64,000 nt of DNA, from contig BTRK01000001.1 in NCBI GenBank assembly GCA_036245805.1, positions 37,956,995 to 38,020,994 of the forward strand. Reading direction: 5' to 3'. The notes under the pieces are model-generated. The model was not told where the DNA came from and did not search any database. It saw nothing but the letters and a program-made list of their open reading frames with translations. Below, in pieces: positions 23,001 to 30,822 of the stretch. Positions within the stretch are counted from its first letter, which is position 1; each line of letters begins with the position of its first letter. This DNA comes from Pristionchus mayeri (Eukaryota; Nematoda; Chromadorea; Rhabditida; Neodiplogasteridae). Made by a program: the position numbers and the translations under genes.

Positions 23001-25235
23001 TGATTACGAATCAAAGAATAGATACGAAGACAAGTATTTTCATCGTGCTGAAAATACCTCTCCGGTAAAACAAAAAATCTCAGGAATCGTGAGCAGCGAT
23101 GGCAAACTCGGACTGTACGCACCTACGAAGGGAGGACTCTATGTCAGTGTTCTATTCCCATCGTTAGGGGTGCGCACAAATATCGACGAAGAACCGTCGA
23201 ATTTTACTTCAGGAATAATGTAGGCGCGAGCGGAATTCTAATGGTGGAGTGGAGAGAGTGCTGAGAATGAGAAAAGATCTTAGAGCGAACGTTGCTGGCA
23301 ATATGCCAACACAATGCGAACAATGGGGAGAATCGTTCAGATAATCGACATGAAGTCGGGTTCCACACTGCGCACGCTGATCGGAGCTGTTGCTGAGGGA
23401 GTGAATGACGTCATCACTGCATTCACTCCCAACAGTTTACATGTCCTCTACTATCACAACGGACACAAGACACTGAGGTTAGGAACAGGAATGTTAATTC
23501 AATACTCAATACTTCCCTATCTCGCCCCGCTCTGATTCAATATTTATCAAGCGAGGAGATCGGCAATGCAAATCGACCCAATCCCGAATAATATTGGGTA
23601 CTGATAATGGGCATCCCTAGTTAGCACTGCTCGAGCAATTGAATGACTCGCATCATCTCTTGTTTCTGCCAACCAGTACGTGGGCAACTCCCCACCACTG
23701 GTCGTGGTACTGGCTTGGTTCTTCTTCGCCCACTCTAACTGGTCAACCACTGGTCAAAAAACAACTAGCAACTGGTTAACCTTCAAACCAGTAGGTGGAG
23801 AGTTGCTCCACCTACTGGTTGGACGAAACCAGAGATTATACGCACTCAAAAACACGTTACAGAAATCGAGAGAGCAAGAGAAATGTCAGACTATCACGAA
23901 GCTGCTCCTCCCCACTTTCCTCATCCTTCTTCTCTAACGACCCCATCAGCTTACAGTATCCTGAAGGTTACAGTAACCTGAATCGATATCCTCAGGTGCT
24001 ACCGTGTCTCGGACGGCTCACTCGTAGGCACATTTCGACCGCACGCCCAGCTGACCTGCTGGACTGTCGACGCCAGCGGCAGCACCATAGTCATCGGTGA
24101 GCGATTACGGTAGCTTGAAAAATATACGGTAGGTAAGTCGTTCGTAAACTTGTGTGAAGTCCGGGGTGATATACTGCTGACCGTCGTTGGCAATTCTTGA
24201 TATAAAGGTTCGAGTAAAGGCAAACGCGCACCCGGTTGAAATATGTTTCACTTACAGAGGAGAACTCTCTTCAGGTCGCGTGTTCTCACGTTCGTTGCAT
24301 GAGCTTTCCCTGATTTGGCTCCCCGCCAACTACCGATAGCTCTCTTTGTAATGGTTATATCAATGTGAAAATTTTTGAGCTTCTTATCATTGGGCAGTTC
24401 ATATGAAAGCTTCAAAAATTTAATTTTGCCTTTGCTCCTCCTTTAACATGTTCTCTCGATCGACTGAGTCGAGAGATAATTAAGACATAATTAGAAAAAA
24501 TCCGTGGTATCACGGACTCGATGCAAGTTGATGTAATTGCAGGAGGCCAGGACGGCAGTCTGCTCTCTACAGTTCTCTACGATGACCTCATCTACGAGGA
24601 GGTCAACAATTGGTCTTCGTCTGAATACGGTAGTCAATGACTACGGTATTGCAGGTGAAGCTGAAACTAGCTCAACTCCCGAGCAGAAAGCACCTTGCTG
24701 ACTATCTGCATGTGCCTGTATGAGAACACTCTTCATTTATCATGCTTTCTTTCTCTGAGAAATCACAAAAAATTGCGTACTTCAGTAGTAATATTAATGA
24801 GTAAAAAATCAATGAGAGGGTAGAGATGAAATGAGATTGAAGGAAAAACGAGGAAATTACTTTAACCATTTATAAAAAAATCAGGGAAGTATCGACGTAC
24901 CATAGGAGAGAATGGAAAGTACTATCCTATGCAGCGATTGCGTACTGATGAGGCGACTCTTTCCATGACATTCTAGGCTAATTTCCAGAAAACAATCGCT
25001 TCGAGACCAATCGCAAGAGAGCAAGTAGAGTCGCGATAGATTGCTTTCTCTTCGCTCTCTCATCTCTCGGCCACCCCCCGGTAAAACGCCGCTCTTTCAG
25101 TACGGAACCAGCCAGATGGACGAGATCTTCGACGTGCGCAATCTGGGAGCAGTCACTGCGGCTGTGACTCGATTCAAGTCACTGATAGGAGGAGGAGCAA
25201 ACTCGAAGAAGTCACAAGTCTGCTCCATTCAATAA
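5014..25235 (+). CDS. NACHT/WD-repeat (NWD1/NWD2-type) protein, NACHT part not in window
   Basis: Forty exons were traced: 5038-5180, 5409-5478, 5659-5759, 6134-6195, 6238-6327, 6718-6815, 6966-7020, 13212-13296, 13534-13647, 14011-14141, 14637-14767, 15101-15150, 15224-15295, 15651-15723, 15779-15834, 16096-16167, 16298-16423, 16576-16681, 18771-18812, 18907-18986, 19028-19101, 19219-19271, 19401-19462, 19507-19598, 19750-19867, 20037-20144, 20528-20670, 20951-21044, 21235-21346, 21401-21438, 21538-21633, 21802-21917, 22197-22269, 22643-22727, 23084-23142, 23341-23477, 23996-24096, 24543-24601, 24655-24717, 25101-25235. Every junction from 5409 on keeps phase; the first does not, so a small exon may be missed. 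The first ~300 residues match the post-NACHT helical region of NWD proteins (KLLVSHALSYITAARSG, LDDKVLDDIYQYHLPPV, ELPYHLLRAGRTEELL). The rest is WD-repeat propeller (IIVWDVSTG, LYLWNIASE, IWNMENIFEKS, LLVWELRTQ, GCVWDMKNRK). The family scaffolds signalling complexes; I infer a cytosolic scaffold. The protein ends in CSIQ, a possible prenylation box. The C. elegans relative, from memory, is T05C3.2. Confidence 0.9.
5814..6011. repeat. Short inverted-repeat element (MITE-like), 198 bp
   Basis: The ends are near-perfect inverted repeats starting CTCAGGTGGAGGCTCCCAAG and ending with its complement. Inner segments (CAAGTTGGAT.., CACCCAAGGATAA) are also inverted. It lies wholly in an NWD intron (5760-6133). 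Confidence 0.8.
6049..6098. repeat. Perfect short hairpin
   Basis: GGCCACAACTCCTCCATCT and its exact complement are separated by about a dozen bases, giving a roughly 19-bp stem. It lies in the same intron as the preceding MITE. It could fold in the intron RNA; function unknown. Confidence 0.7.
6358..6477. repeat. Hairpin element with GGTCGGATGAGAAC ends, copy 1
   Basis: GGTCGGATGAGAACCAAAAA at the left end is matched by its inverted form at the right end, ending TCCGACC. The interior is not palindromic and does not contain the TGACGTCA core of the other copies. It is in NWD intron 6328-6717. Confidence 0.75.
6628..6703. repeat. Hairpin element with GGTCGGATGAGAAC ends, copy 2
   Basis: This is an almost perfect palindrome: GGTCGGATGAGAACTATGACG, then GTCATGCC, a short loop, and the inverse. 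Each arm holds TGACGTCA. The right end is 14 nt upstream of the 3' splice site at 6717. Confidence 0.85.
7141..7241. repeat. Inverted-repeat hairpin, 101 bp
   Basis: GTTGTGAAAGGCTCGTGAGG and GATCCGAAAAAGTT recur inverted at 7195-7241 (the right arm has about one substitution and small gaps). It sits about 145 bp downstream of the nested tetraspan gene's stop codon on the other strand. Confidence 0.75.
7385..8966 (-). CDS. Four-helix membrane protein nested in NWD intron
   Basis: Seven minus-strand exons (8966-8796, 8704-8600, 8177-8067, 7967-7928, 7800-7735, 7690-7653, 7603-7385) join in phase to 250 codons (249 aa). The N-terminal 57 residues are polar with a Pro-rich stretch. Four hydrophobic segments follow: VALILSIVQIILDIGILVGF, VFVTIGWLAILSATACGIYG, MLVQLVID+VFVLGGVLAGAVMG, and LISVAVTLFYLAF+IAIVVF. 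A hydrophilic, Ser/Thr-rich cytosolic-type tail of about 75 residues ends the protein. No signal peptide is seen. The second donor is GTTCGT, weak but needed to reach the next helix. The gene lies entirely inside the GC-AG intron of the NWD gene on the opposite strand. I do not recognise a named family. The layout resembles small tetraspan proteins of nematode membranes. Confidence 0.78.
8361..8475. mobile_element. hAT-type MITE with 8-bp target duplication
   Basis: The element begins CAGGGTTGTG and ends CACATCCCAG, and is flanked on both sides by ATGGGTAC. CAGGG-like ends with an 8-bp duplication are typical of hAT elements. The interior is a palindrome with CTCTCTCG/CGAGAGAG near the centre. 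It lies in an intron of the nested tetraspan gene and has no coding capacity. Confidence 0.8.
8995..9069. repeat. CTCTCTCG hairpin upstream of tetraspan gene
   Basis: TCTGACTCTCTTCAATTT and CTCTCTCG are followed by CGAGAGAG and AACTGAAGAGAGTCAGA. It lies 30 bp upstream of the tetraspan start codon, so it may overlap its promoter. Relatives occur near 29.5, 30.2, 33.3, 35.4, 36.5, 37.8, 46.8, 53.5 and 60.4 kb. Confidence 0.7.
9257..9909 (+). repeat. Purine-rich minisatellite macro-unit 1
   Basis: A conserved head (CTTTGTCCGGAGAGAGGGAG, GTGCAATCTAATTGATTTTG, GGAGATTGGAGAGA) is followed by an array of roughly 25-30-bp units around TCCTAGAGATAGGA, then a conserved tail with CCTCCTAGCCGCC and the hairpin TAGCCGCCTTTAGGCGGCTA. 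The plus strand is almost free of pyrimidines outside the TCCTA words. Unit length and number vary. Confidence 0.85.
9969..10924 (+). repeat. Purine-rich minisatellite macro-unit 2
   Basis: It has the same head, array and tail hairpin as macro-unit 1, with a longer array (10205-10780). The head starts at 9970-10050 and the tail hairpin is at 10900-10920. The copies are in direct orientation. Confidence 0.85.
10993..12382 (+). repeat. Purine-rich minisatellite macro-unit 3
   Basis: Third and longest copy. Its array (about 11215-12270) contains internal block duplications: a segment around 11350-11500 recurs around 11625-11780, and several short blocks repeat again between 11820 and 12240. The tail hairpin is at 12357-12380. 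The open frames seen through the array are low-complexity and not genes. Confidence 0.85.
12716..12919 (-). pseudogene. Orphan copy of the tetraspan gene's last exon
   Basis: The minus strand has an intact acceptor (ATTGCAG) and an open frame of 68 codons to a stop. It resembles the tetraspan terminal exon at 7385-7603: both contain RxRSSYVxQ, then Asn-rich, GEK and Thr/Pro-rich segments, and both end in CAST(F/L)(V/L)VM. DNA similarity continues past the stop (CAGAACTGTTTATC). No matching upstream exons are found between here and 13.2 kb, so this looks like the remnant of a tandem duplicate. The two copies flank the purine arrays. Confidence 0.7.
14553..14620. repeat. TCGGATGAGAAC hairpin, copy 3
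   Basis: AGTCGGATGAGAAC, then GTCATGCC, are followed by the inverse, with TGACGTCA in the right arm only (the left arm has lost some bases). The right end lies 16 nt upstream of the 3' splice site at 14636. Confidence 0.8.
14805..14918. repeat. TTGGCAATACGAGG-type hairpin, copy 1
   Basis: Inverted arms are AGTACGAGACGAGGTAGCGAG..CGTTAC and TAACGGGCTCGTTACCTCG..GTATTGCCAA, around a poly-C/poly-G core. The same layout recurs at 20273-20390 and 58322-58445. Confidence 0.7.
16653..16681 (+). repeat. Half of a TCGGATGAGAAC-type end inside an NWD exon
   Basis: GGCACTAGTCGGATGCGAAC matches the outer end of the hairpin elements (GTxCTAGTCGGATGAGAAC). It forms the last codons of exon 16576-16681 and leads straight into the donor at 16682. 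Confidence 0.6.
16999..17933 (+). CDS. Single-pass membrane protein nested in NWD intron
   Basis: Six exons (16999-17049, 17133-17194, 17258-17322, 17363-17424, 17489-17569, 17844-17933) join in phase to 137 codons (136 aa). The start SVHLHLLLFLALNQVVYC is a clear signal peptide. A short extracellular part of about 25-30 residues follows. A membrane helix (WTSTAAIFVIALFGSIFYF) sits near residues 50-68. The remaining roughly 68 residues are charged, Lys/Glu-rich, then Pro/Thr-rich, and should be cytosolic (type I topology). An AATAAA at about 18024 lies 90 nt after the stop. It is in the same orientation as the host NWD gene, inside its intron 16682-18770. No family recognised. Confidence 0.75.
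18507..18720 (+). CDS. Possible small Cys-containing secreted protein
   Basis: Three in-phase exons (18507-18588, 18622-18650, 18676-18720) give 51 codons with an acidic, Cys-bearing sequence (DAECSEGFMCVEYTDD... TCFLGPDN). The codon choice looks coding. A strong signal-peptide-like start (MNCFHFPVPALVLFVLSTSL at 18442) lies just upstream but in another frame. That frame can also be spliced openly to a stop, giving a different 71-aa product. Either an indel separates the signal from the mature part, or only one of the two frames is real. It is nested in NWD intron 16682-18770. Confidence 0.35.
20273..20390. repeat. TTGGCAATACGAGG-type hairpin, copy 2
   Basis: AGTTGGCAATACGAGGGGA..GTTACG pairs with CGAGCTCGTAACCTCCCCTC..TATTGTCAAC around a poly-C/GGAG centre. 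It lies in NWD intron 20145-20527. Confidence 0.7.
21190..21216 (+). repeat. TCGGATGAGAAC hairpin, right half only
   Basis: GATGACGTCATAGTTCTCAT then CCGACC is the right arm of the hairpin family without its left arm. It ends 18 nt upstream of the 3' splice site at 21234. Confidence 0.7.
22107..22183. repeat. TCGGATGAGAAC hairpin, copy 4
   Basis: AGGTTGGATGAGAACTATGA through the inverse ending CATCCGACC is nearly palindromic, with the TGACGTCA core in the left arm and TGACGTCA in the right. It ends 13 nt upstream of the acceptor at 22196. Confidence 0.85.
23675..23835. repeat. ACTGGT/ACCAGT-rich block
   Basis: About ten ACTGGT or ACCAGT words occur within 160 bases, many as AACTGGTTAAC or CCACTGGTC. 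Similar clusters are at 1283-1395 and 54045-54170, with weaker ones near 29.2, 37.3 and 38.6 kb. It is in an NWD intron. Confidence 0.6.
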
Positions 25236-26030
25236 CCTGCTCGACCATTGCCTGTTTAGAAAATTGTATAGATTTTGTCTCATAACTGATCATTGTTTGA
25301 AACATTGTATAAAATGTAAATTATTTCTTATGATTTAATTCGCTAAAGAAATAGGAGTGCCCGGATCATCGATAAGAAGGGAAGTTCAATGACTAAATGT
25401 TACTATCAAGGCTATTATTTATAAGTGATCTACATATTTCGGCTACTAAAAATGTTAAGGTATAGGTACGTTTTTTGCATCTCGACTCGCGTGAGAACAC
25501 TTCTATGGCAATGTCAATTTGGGCGGATGTAGCCTGGAGCGCCCACCTCTCATCCGACTTTTGCACCTGCGTGATCTAGTCGGCACTACTACTCCGGATG
25601 GGAATTATGACCTCATGCCGCCCTTGACAGATCAAAGGCGGCATGATGTCATAGTTCTCATCCGACAGTCAGGACCACCAGGTTCATCTTCCGGATGGGC
25701 ACTTCTGAGATGTGGATGCTAAGGCTGATGTTGAACTACTATTTACAATAAATTACTTGAGTGCAATGAGAACTTTATCGAGCAACGAACGAAGTTATGA
25801 GTGCAGCCGCCCGACTGATCTTACCACGAAATCGATTGGAGCCGTATCTCGACGGAAGACCTATCACCTGCCAATACCGTATTTCAAGAGTATCTCTTAC
25901 TGTAATGGAAAGAAGTTACCCGTGTCGCTATCGTGCTCGAAATTTAAAAAATCTCATATCAAATAGAGGCGAAAGATCATGCGAAAACAAGAGTTCTCTA
26001 TCCCGAGTGAGACATAGGATAAATAGCTTA
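25236..26030. other. Intergenic; retroelement-tail repeat and a hairpin
   Basis: Downstream of the NWD stop there is no gene I can support. 25495-25580 repeats the GTCAATTTGGGCGGAT..GCCTGGAG block seen near 2.5 kb. 25580-25665 contains another CGGATGGGAATTATGACCTC / GTCATAGTTCTCATCCG hairpin of the NWD-intron family. Confidence 0.55.
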
Positions 26031-26035
26031 GCATC

Positions 26036-26600
26036 TTGAAGAGTGATCCCCTCGTCCTCAGGGATGGCGAGATTACGGTAGGTTACGGTAGTCAGCATAC
26101 GATAGGAAACATCGATGAGGCAGCAGGGCTTCCTGAAACTCTAGTCTATCTATTCAATCTCATTAAACCCCGCTCAGATGAGCGAGGCGCAGCCATTGCC
26201 AAAAGCAAAGTTCAAGCATTCATAGATCCCATACCCGAAGGCAGAACCACGAAGAGCAAGAACTTGCATCTTGCAAGAACTGTGCGACAGGATCATGCAG
26301 CTTTTTTTATTAAACAATTCAAAATCGAATTCGATACCGAATGTGAATGGGATGGAGGAACCTTCTGTAGTGGGCGCTGTCTACACACGCCGAATTAGAA
26401 ACCTCGGTCGAAAGAAAGAAAGAATGCGAGCAAAACATTCTCTCTGGACGGGAATTGAACCCGGGTCTCGCACGTGACAGGCGCGCATACTAACCACTTT
26501 ACCACCAGAGACGTGGGTGCTCTGTCTTCAGGGGAGCCCCTTCACAATTTTTAACAAACTGTATTGTATTTCTGTATGACAAGAGCATGGTGACAGCATG
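26036..26600. repeat. Composite dispersed repeat with tRNA-Asp, copy 1
   Basis: The order is: GGATGGCGAGATTAC, a TACGGTAGTCAGxATACGATAG segment, an exon-like stretch read as GAAIAKSKVQAF..P-EG-TTKSKNLHLA, then ACACACGCCG..TTAGAAAC, GGTCGAAAGAAAGAAAGAA, a minus-strand tRNA-Asp, and a tail with TCTTCAGGGGAGCCCCTTGA. The same order recurs near 28.6, 32.7, 36.7 and 38.4 kb. The frame at 26036-26398 is open for 120 codons, longer than in the other copies. Confidence 0.7.
26439..26510 (-). tRNA. tRNA-Asp (GTC), copy 1
   Basis: 72-nt cloverleaf: acceptor stem TCTCTGG/CCAGAGA, anticodon loop CTGTCAC (GTC), T loop GTTCAATTC. The D-arm region carries GGTAAAG and the T stem has a mismatch (CCGT for CCGG), so it may be decaying. 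Part of the composite repeat. Confidence 0.65.
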
Positions 26601-26739
26601 CAGTGTCAACCCTTTTTTGCTCCAGGGAGACCCCCTCAGAGCTTCCCAAAAAAATGTTGGTTCTCCAACTCAGAGACTATCTGGCCAGAAGCTCAAGCTT
26701 ACCTTGAGATAGATCGGTTAAAACCGGGGTTGAGATGAG

Positions 26740-27030
26740 AGGAACTCTCTCGTAGGCGCGCTGCTCTCTAGACACGCCGGGGCAGAAACAGGCAGAAAAG
26801 AGCGAGCGAAGGGGCGGAGTTTCGCGCGCATGTTGCTCCTGATAGTCTATCAACCAATCGCTATCCGCACCTACTTTTCCTTCGTTATAAACAAGTCATA
26901 GGAAAGGCCTTAGATGCTTTGGGTAATTGCGGGCAACTGTAGGTGTACTGTATGCGACTCTAGTATATAGCTGTCTCACTCTGTCAGTTAGATGATTCGT
27001 AGTGTCGAGTCGCAATGCTTTGAAAACAAG
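26740..27030. repeat. GGCGGAGTTTCGCGCG repeat, copy 1
   Basis: CTCTCGTAGGCGCGCTGCTC, GGGGCGGAGTTTCGCGCGC, CCGCACCTACTTTTCCTTCG, AAGGCCTTAGATGCTTTGGG and TGTAGGTGTACTGTATGCG occur in this order. The order recurs around 29.6-29.75, 29.97-30.08, 35.69-35.83 and 37.84-38.03 kb, intact or in part. Unknown family. Confidence 0.7.
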
Positions 27031-27170
27031 AAAGTGCGACATTCTCAACTTGCCCTATTTGCGGTTGTGTGAAGCGTACCGCTGTTTGGAACCAAACCAC
27101 AGATTTTATCCACGTTATTTTCGGTCCCCTGATCAGAGATGCTTAGATTACTGTAGGCTACGGTAGTCAG

Positions 27171-28627
27171 TAGGGCGGCGAAAACAATTCTCGAGCGCTC
27201 GACTTTGTTTACTCCTCTTTTCGAGTGCTCGAGGGAAGGCGTGTTTACGACCCCTCTCTCGTCGAGTGCTTGTTTTGGCGGGAAGAGAGAGCGAGTGAGT
27301 CGAGTCATTTTCGAGTCGAAATCGAGTAAAGGCGATTTTCTCAGCTCGCAGTAGTCCAAATCATTTAATTTTTGGACAGTTGGATTTAGGGGGCACCGAG
27401 CCGGAAAATTAAATTTTGAGTCCGGTTAAAGGCCAAATGTTTTGGTAAATCTCGTCGGATTGCGGGACTTCAAAACCGTGAAGAAATTTTGTTTTTTAAA
27501 GATTATTTAATTATTTGAAGATGCAGCTCTATGTTTTTAGGCAAACTTAGTGCATGAAACTTAGAATAAAATATACCAAAATGAGCAAAATCGTAGAGAA
27601 AGATCTTCTAAAATACGTTATTGAAATTACATTGTTATGGTTTAAATTAGTGATGCCAAAACGGCGCGCGCTCTCCTCGTTTCAAACGCTCTCTCGCCGG
27701 TCAGACAGAGCGAGAGAGCGTGTGAAACGAGGAGAGCGCGCGCCGTTTTGGCATCACTAGTTTAAATCACCTATCTAAAGTGAATTGAGATGCAGCTTTC
27801 TAGTTTTTATCTCTGTGTATTGCTAGGATAAATGTGGTTGTTGAGCCGCAATTTCAGAAAAATCGTAGAGATAGAAAGATTACAAACCTAGAATACATTT
27901 TAGCGCTGGGTACTGTAGAAATACCGTACTTTTCACTAAGGGATAGATTATATCGACTTAAATTATTCCGCAATCGCATTCTCTAATCACTATCCATGCT
28001 GTTTCACCGAACCTGGGTCGAATAAAAGATAAGATCATCGGAAGAATATTAAAACATCGCAGTCATTATCTTAGTTGACCCAGCGAACTGGATCGCACGC
28101 GTGAAATTCAGGCGTCGCGGATACAACCACACCACGAAAAACGAGGTCAAGAAAGAGTGCCTCATACGCTGCGATTTTGAATTTTTAGGGAAATCTGAAG
28201 ATGTTTATGGAATTCCACATCTCCGATTACCCCAAAGACAACATTATAGCATTATTTAGAAGAATTCTCAATTTCACTTGGGCCCCCCTAAGTTGGATTC
28301 TGCTTGACGTGACCAGTCGAAAAAGTGTAAACATGAGGGTAGAAATGAAGATTTATTTTTTCCGATTTTTCTTCAGGTATGTGTGGAAAATTTCAATAGA
28401 TTCACCGTTTTTGCATAAATACCCTAAAATGTACATGGTTCGATAAAGAATAGGAAATTTGGACCACTTAGACCTGAGAAAATCGCCGACTCGATTTCGA
28501 CTGGAACCGAATCGACTCGTTCTCTAGGGGGCAATAAAAGGGAGAGGGTCGAGTGCTCGAGAGACTCGATCTCGACTCGATCCAACTAGTGAACAAGTCG
28601 ACTCGATGAGTCGTTTTCCCCGCCCTA
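27171..28627. mobile_element. hAT-like element with 8-bp target duplication
   Basis: The 1,457-bp element starts TAGGGCGG and ends CCGCCCTA. It is flanked on both sides by GTAGTCAG (27163-27170 and 28628-28635). Diverged terminal inverted repeats of about 200 bp share GAGTGCTCGAG, GTCGAAATCGAGT and GCGATTTTCTCAG. Joining the flanks restores the TACGGTAGTCAGTATACGAT order seen uninterrupted in the sister repeat at 26.09 kb, so this is a clean insertion. No transposase frame is visible, so it is non-autonomous. Confidence 0.85.
27648..27759. mobile_element. Palindromic hAT MITE nested in the hAT-like element
   Basis: The 112-bp near-perfect palindrome starts TAGTGATGCCAAAACGGCGC and ends with its inverse. 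It is flanked by GTTTAAAT on both sides (8-bp target duplication). CTCTCTCG and CGAGAGAG lie near the centre. The high identity of the arms suggests a recent insertion. Confidence 0.88.
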
Positions 28628-28635
28628 GTAGTCAG

Positions 28636-29110
28636 TATACGATAGGAACCATCGGTGAGGCAGCAGGCCTTACTGCACCTCCATTCAATTGATTCATCTC
28701 ATTAAACTCGCTTAGATGAGCGATGCGCAGCATTTGCCAATAGCAAAATTCAAGCATCCGCAGTTCTCAAACCCGAAGGAGTGACAACCACTGATAGCAA
28801 GAACTTGCATCTGGCAAGATCTGCATCATATGATCAAATTGAGTTGATTTTTATTGAAATTATAAGAAACAACCGACCTTTCATGGTCGGTGGAGAGACC
28901 TTCTAGAGAGGGCGCTGTCTACATACTCCGGGTTAGAAACCGCGGTCGAAAGAAAGAAAGAAAGAAAGAAAGAATGCAAGCAAAACATTCTCTCTGGCCG
29001 GGAATTGAACCCGGCTCTCGCACGTGACAGGGGCGGATACTAAACAATTTACTACCAGAGACTTGGATGCGGTATCTTCAGGGGAGCCCCTTGACAATTT
29101 TGAACAGGCT
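28636..29110. repeat. Composite dispersed repeat with tRNA-Asp, copy 2
   Basis: This continues the repeat split by the hAT-like element. It has the GATGAGCGATGCG exon-like part, the ACATACTCCGGGTTAGAAAC block, (GAAA)n at 28947-28975, the tRNA-Asp relic and the TCTTCAGGGGAGCC tail. Confidence 0.7.
28990..29061 (-). pseudogene. tRNA-Asp pseudogene, copy 2
   Basis: The 72-nt alignment to copy 4 is complete, but several stem positions are changed (GGCTCTCGC for GGGTCTCGC, AAACAATT in the D arm). The GTC anticodon loop is kept. Probably not functional. Confidence 0.6.
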
Positions 29111-29134
29111 GTATTGTACTACGTTCGCCCACCG

Positions 29135-30384
29135 GTCTGCGTGCTCTCCCATCCCTTTCTTTTCTTCCAACAAATGGGAAACTTCCCACCCACTGATCAG
29201 CATACTGACTCTGTGAAATGGAGAGAGAGAGAGAGAGAGAAGTTGAATAGAGAGCTGTGCGCAGCACAATCTATAGTGGTGCATGGAGAAGGTAGATCAG
29301 TTGAATCAATGATCGGCCTCTCTCCATTTTGCTAGATAGCTAAATATTGCGAGAGTACACGAGAAATAGCATGGGGCAAAACAAGAAACTGAACAATAAC
29401 AACTGAACAAGGGCAGCTGAACAACGCAGAACAACTTCAATCCATTCAAGCTCTCGTATTACAGAGAGGATAGCTCAGATAGAGTATTCTCACCATTTAC
29501 CGGTCAATGATCTGACTCTCCTCATTTTGCACACTCTCTCGCAGGTTAGAGACAGCGAGAGAGCACGGAAATAGGAGAGAGTCGGATACTACGCTTGAGG
29601 GAAGGTGAAGGGGCGGAGTCTCGCGCGCCTATTTCTCCTTATAAAAAAACCAATCGCTAACCGCACCTACTTTTCCTTCGTTATAAACAAGTCTTAGGAA
29701 AGGCCTTAGGTGCTTTGGGTAATTGCGGGCTACTGTAGGTGTACTGTATTCGGTCCTACCTGTCAGATGCTTCTTAATATCTGCCGGCACTACATTTCTG
29801 CACGGCTGCCGAGCATTGTGCAGCATGCATAGCCATCTAAACTCGTTTGCTCCCAGGAGGTCCCTCAGATCTGCCCAAAAACTGTTGGTTCTCCAACACG
29901 GAGATTGTCGGGTAAGAAGCTCAAGCGTACCTTGAGGTAGATGGGTTAAAAACCGGCGATGAGTGAGAGGAACTCTCTCGTAGGCGTGCTGCTCTCTAGA
30001 CGCACCGGGGCAGAAACAGGCGGAAAAGACCGACAAAAGGGGCGGAGTTTCGCGCGCCTGTTGACCATGATTGTCTATCAATTAATCGCGAGTCCATCTA
30101 CACAATCTATCGTAATTCATGTAGTGGGTTGATCAGTTGGAGCAAAGGTCTGCCTCTCCTCATTCTGTGCACTCTATCTCAGGTTAGAGAAAGCGAGAGA
30201 GCGTGCAAATTGGAGAGAGTCAGATACTTGATCATATAGCATGGATCAGGATTGCTCAAAGAGCATGGATCAACATTGAGAGGGTACCATACCTGTCCAG
30301 CACTGACGACGTCTTGGTAGTCAAAAAAATCGACGACCCCCTATACGTTGTAATTTTGCTCAATTTCGTGGTCAAAAAAATAAG
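29135..30384. other. Repeat mosaic, no gene
   Basis: This stretch holds a CTCTCTCG hairpin at 29513-29590, two copies of the GGCGGAGTTTCGCGCG repeat (29.60-29.75 and 29.97-30.08), another hairpin at 30142-30234, and a (GA)n tract near 29222. The frames over 60 codons here recur in the sister repeats and have no exon structure, so I do not call them genes. Confidence 0.55.
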
Positions 30385-30737
30385 CGTATCAGCGGGTCAT
30401 GGTCGATAATGTGATGGTAGGTCATGGTGTGATCAAGGCCAACTACCGTACCAACTTGTACTATGGGACTACAGTAGCCCAAATTACAGTAACCTGGTTA
30501 CCGTAACCCGGGTTCCGTGGAGCAACTTGAGTTCCTTGGGCCAAACTTTTTACAAAAATCATCAATCACTATTATCGATGTTCTACAGTAACCTACCGTA
30601 ACCCTCACTACCGTATGCCCATGGGCCAATCACTAACTAACTTTTTTTTCTAAAAGATGCCATAAAAATCAATTCTTTCTTCAATATTGAGTAACTCTCT
30701 GAGGTAATTATATTTTATTTTTTTTTGTCATTAAATC

Positions 30738-30822
30738 ATAGCCGAGTGGCTAAGGAGCTTGCCTTGGAAACCGAAGGTAGCGGGTTCGAGTCCAGCAAGT
30801 GGGAAGCCTCTTTGCCATAGTT
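30738..30822 (+). ncRNA. tRNA-like sequence (Ser/Leu-type), left arm
   Basis: TAGCCGAGTGGCTAAGGAG is a good A box, and GCGGGTTCGAGTCC a B box. The anticodon-loop region reads CTTGGAAAC. The T stem pairs poorly, so it is a tRNA-derived relic rather than a working tRNA. Confidence 0.5.

Noticed and set aside
28947..28975. (GAAA)n tract as a microsatellite of note
   Set aside because: It is an ordinary short expansion inside the composite repeat.
29024..29335. 103-codon frame (and a 76-codon sister at 38440)
   Set aside because: Both start in the antisense strand of a tRNA-Asp and run through the shared repeat tail, with no splice structure.
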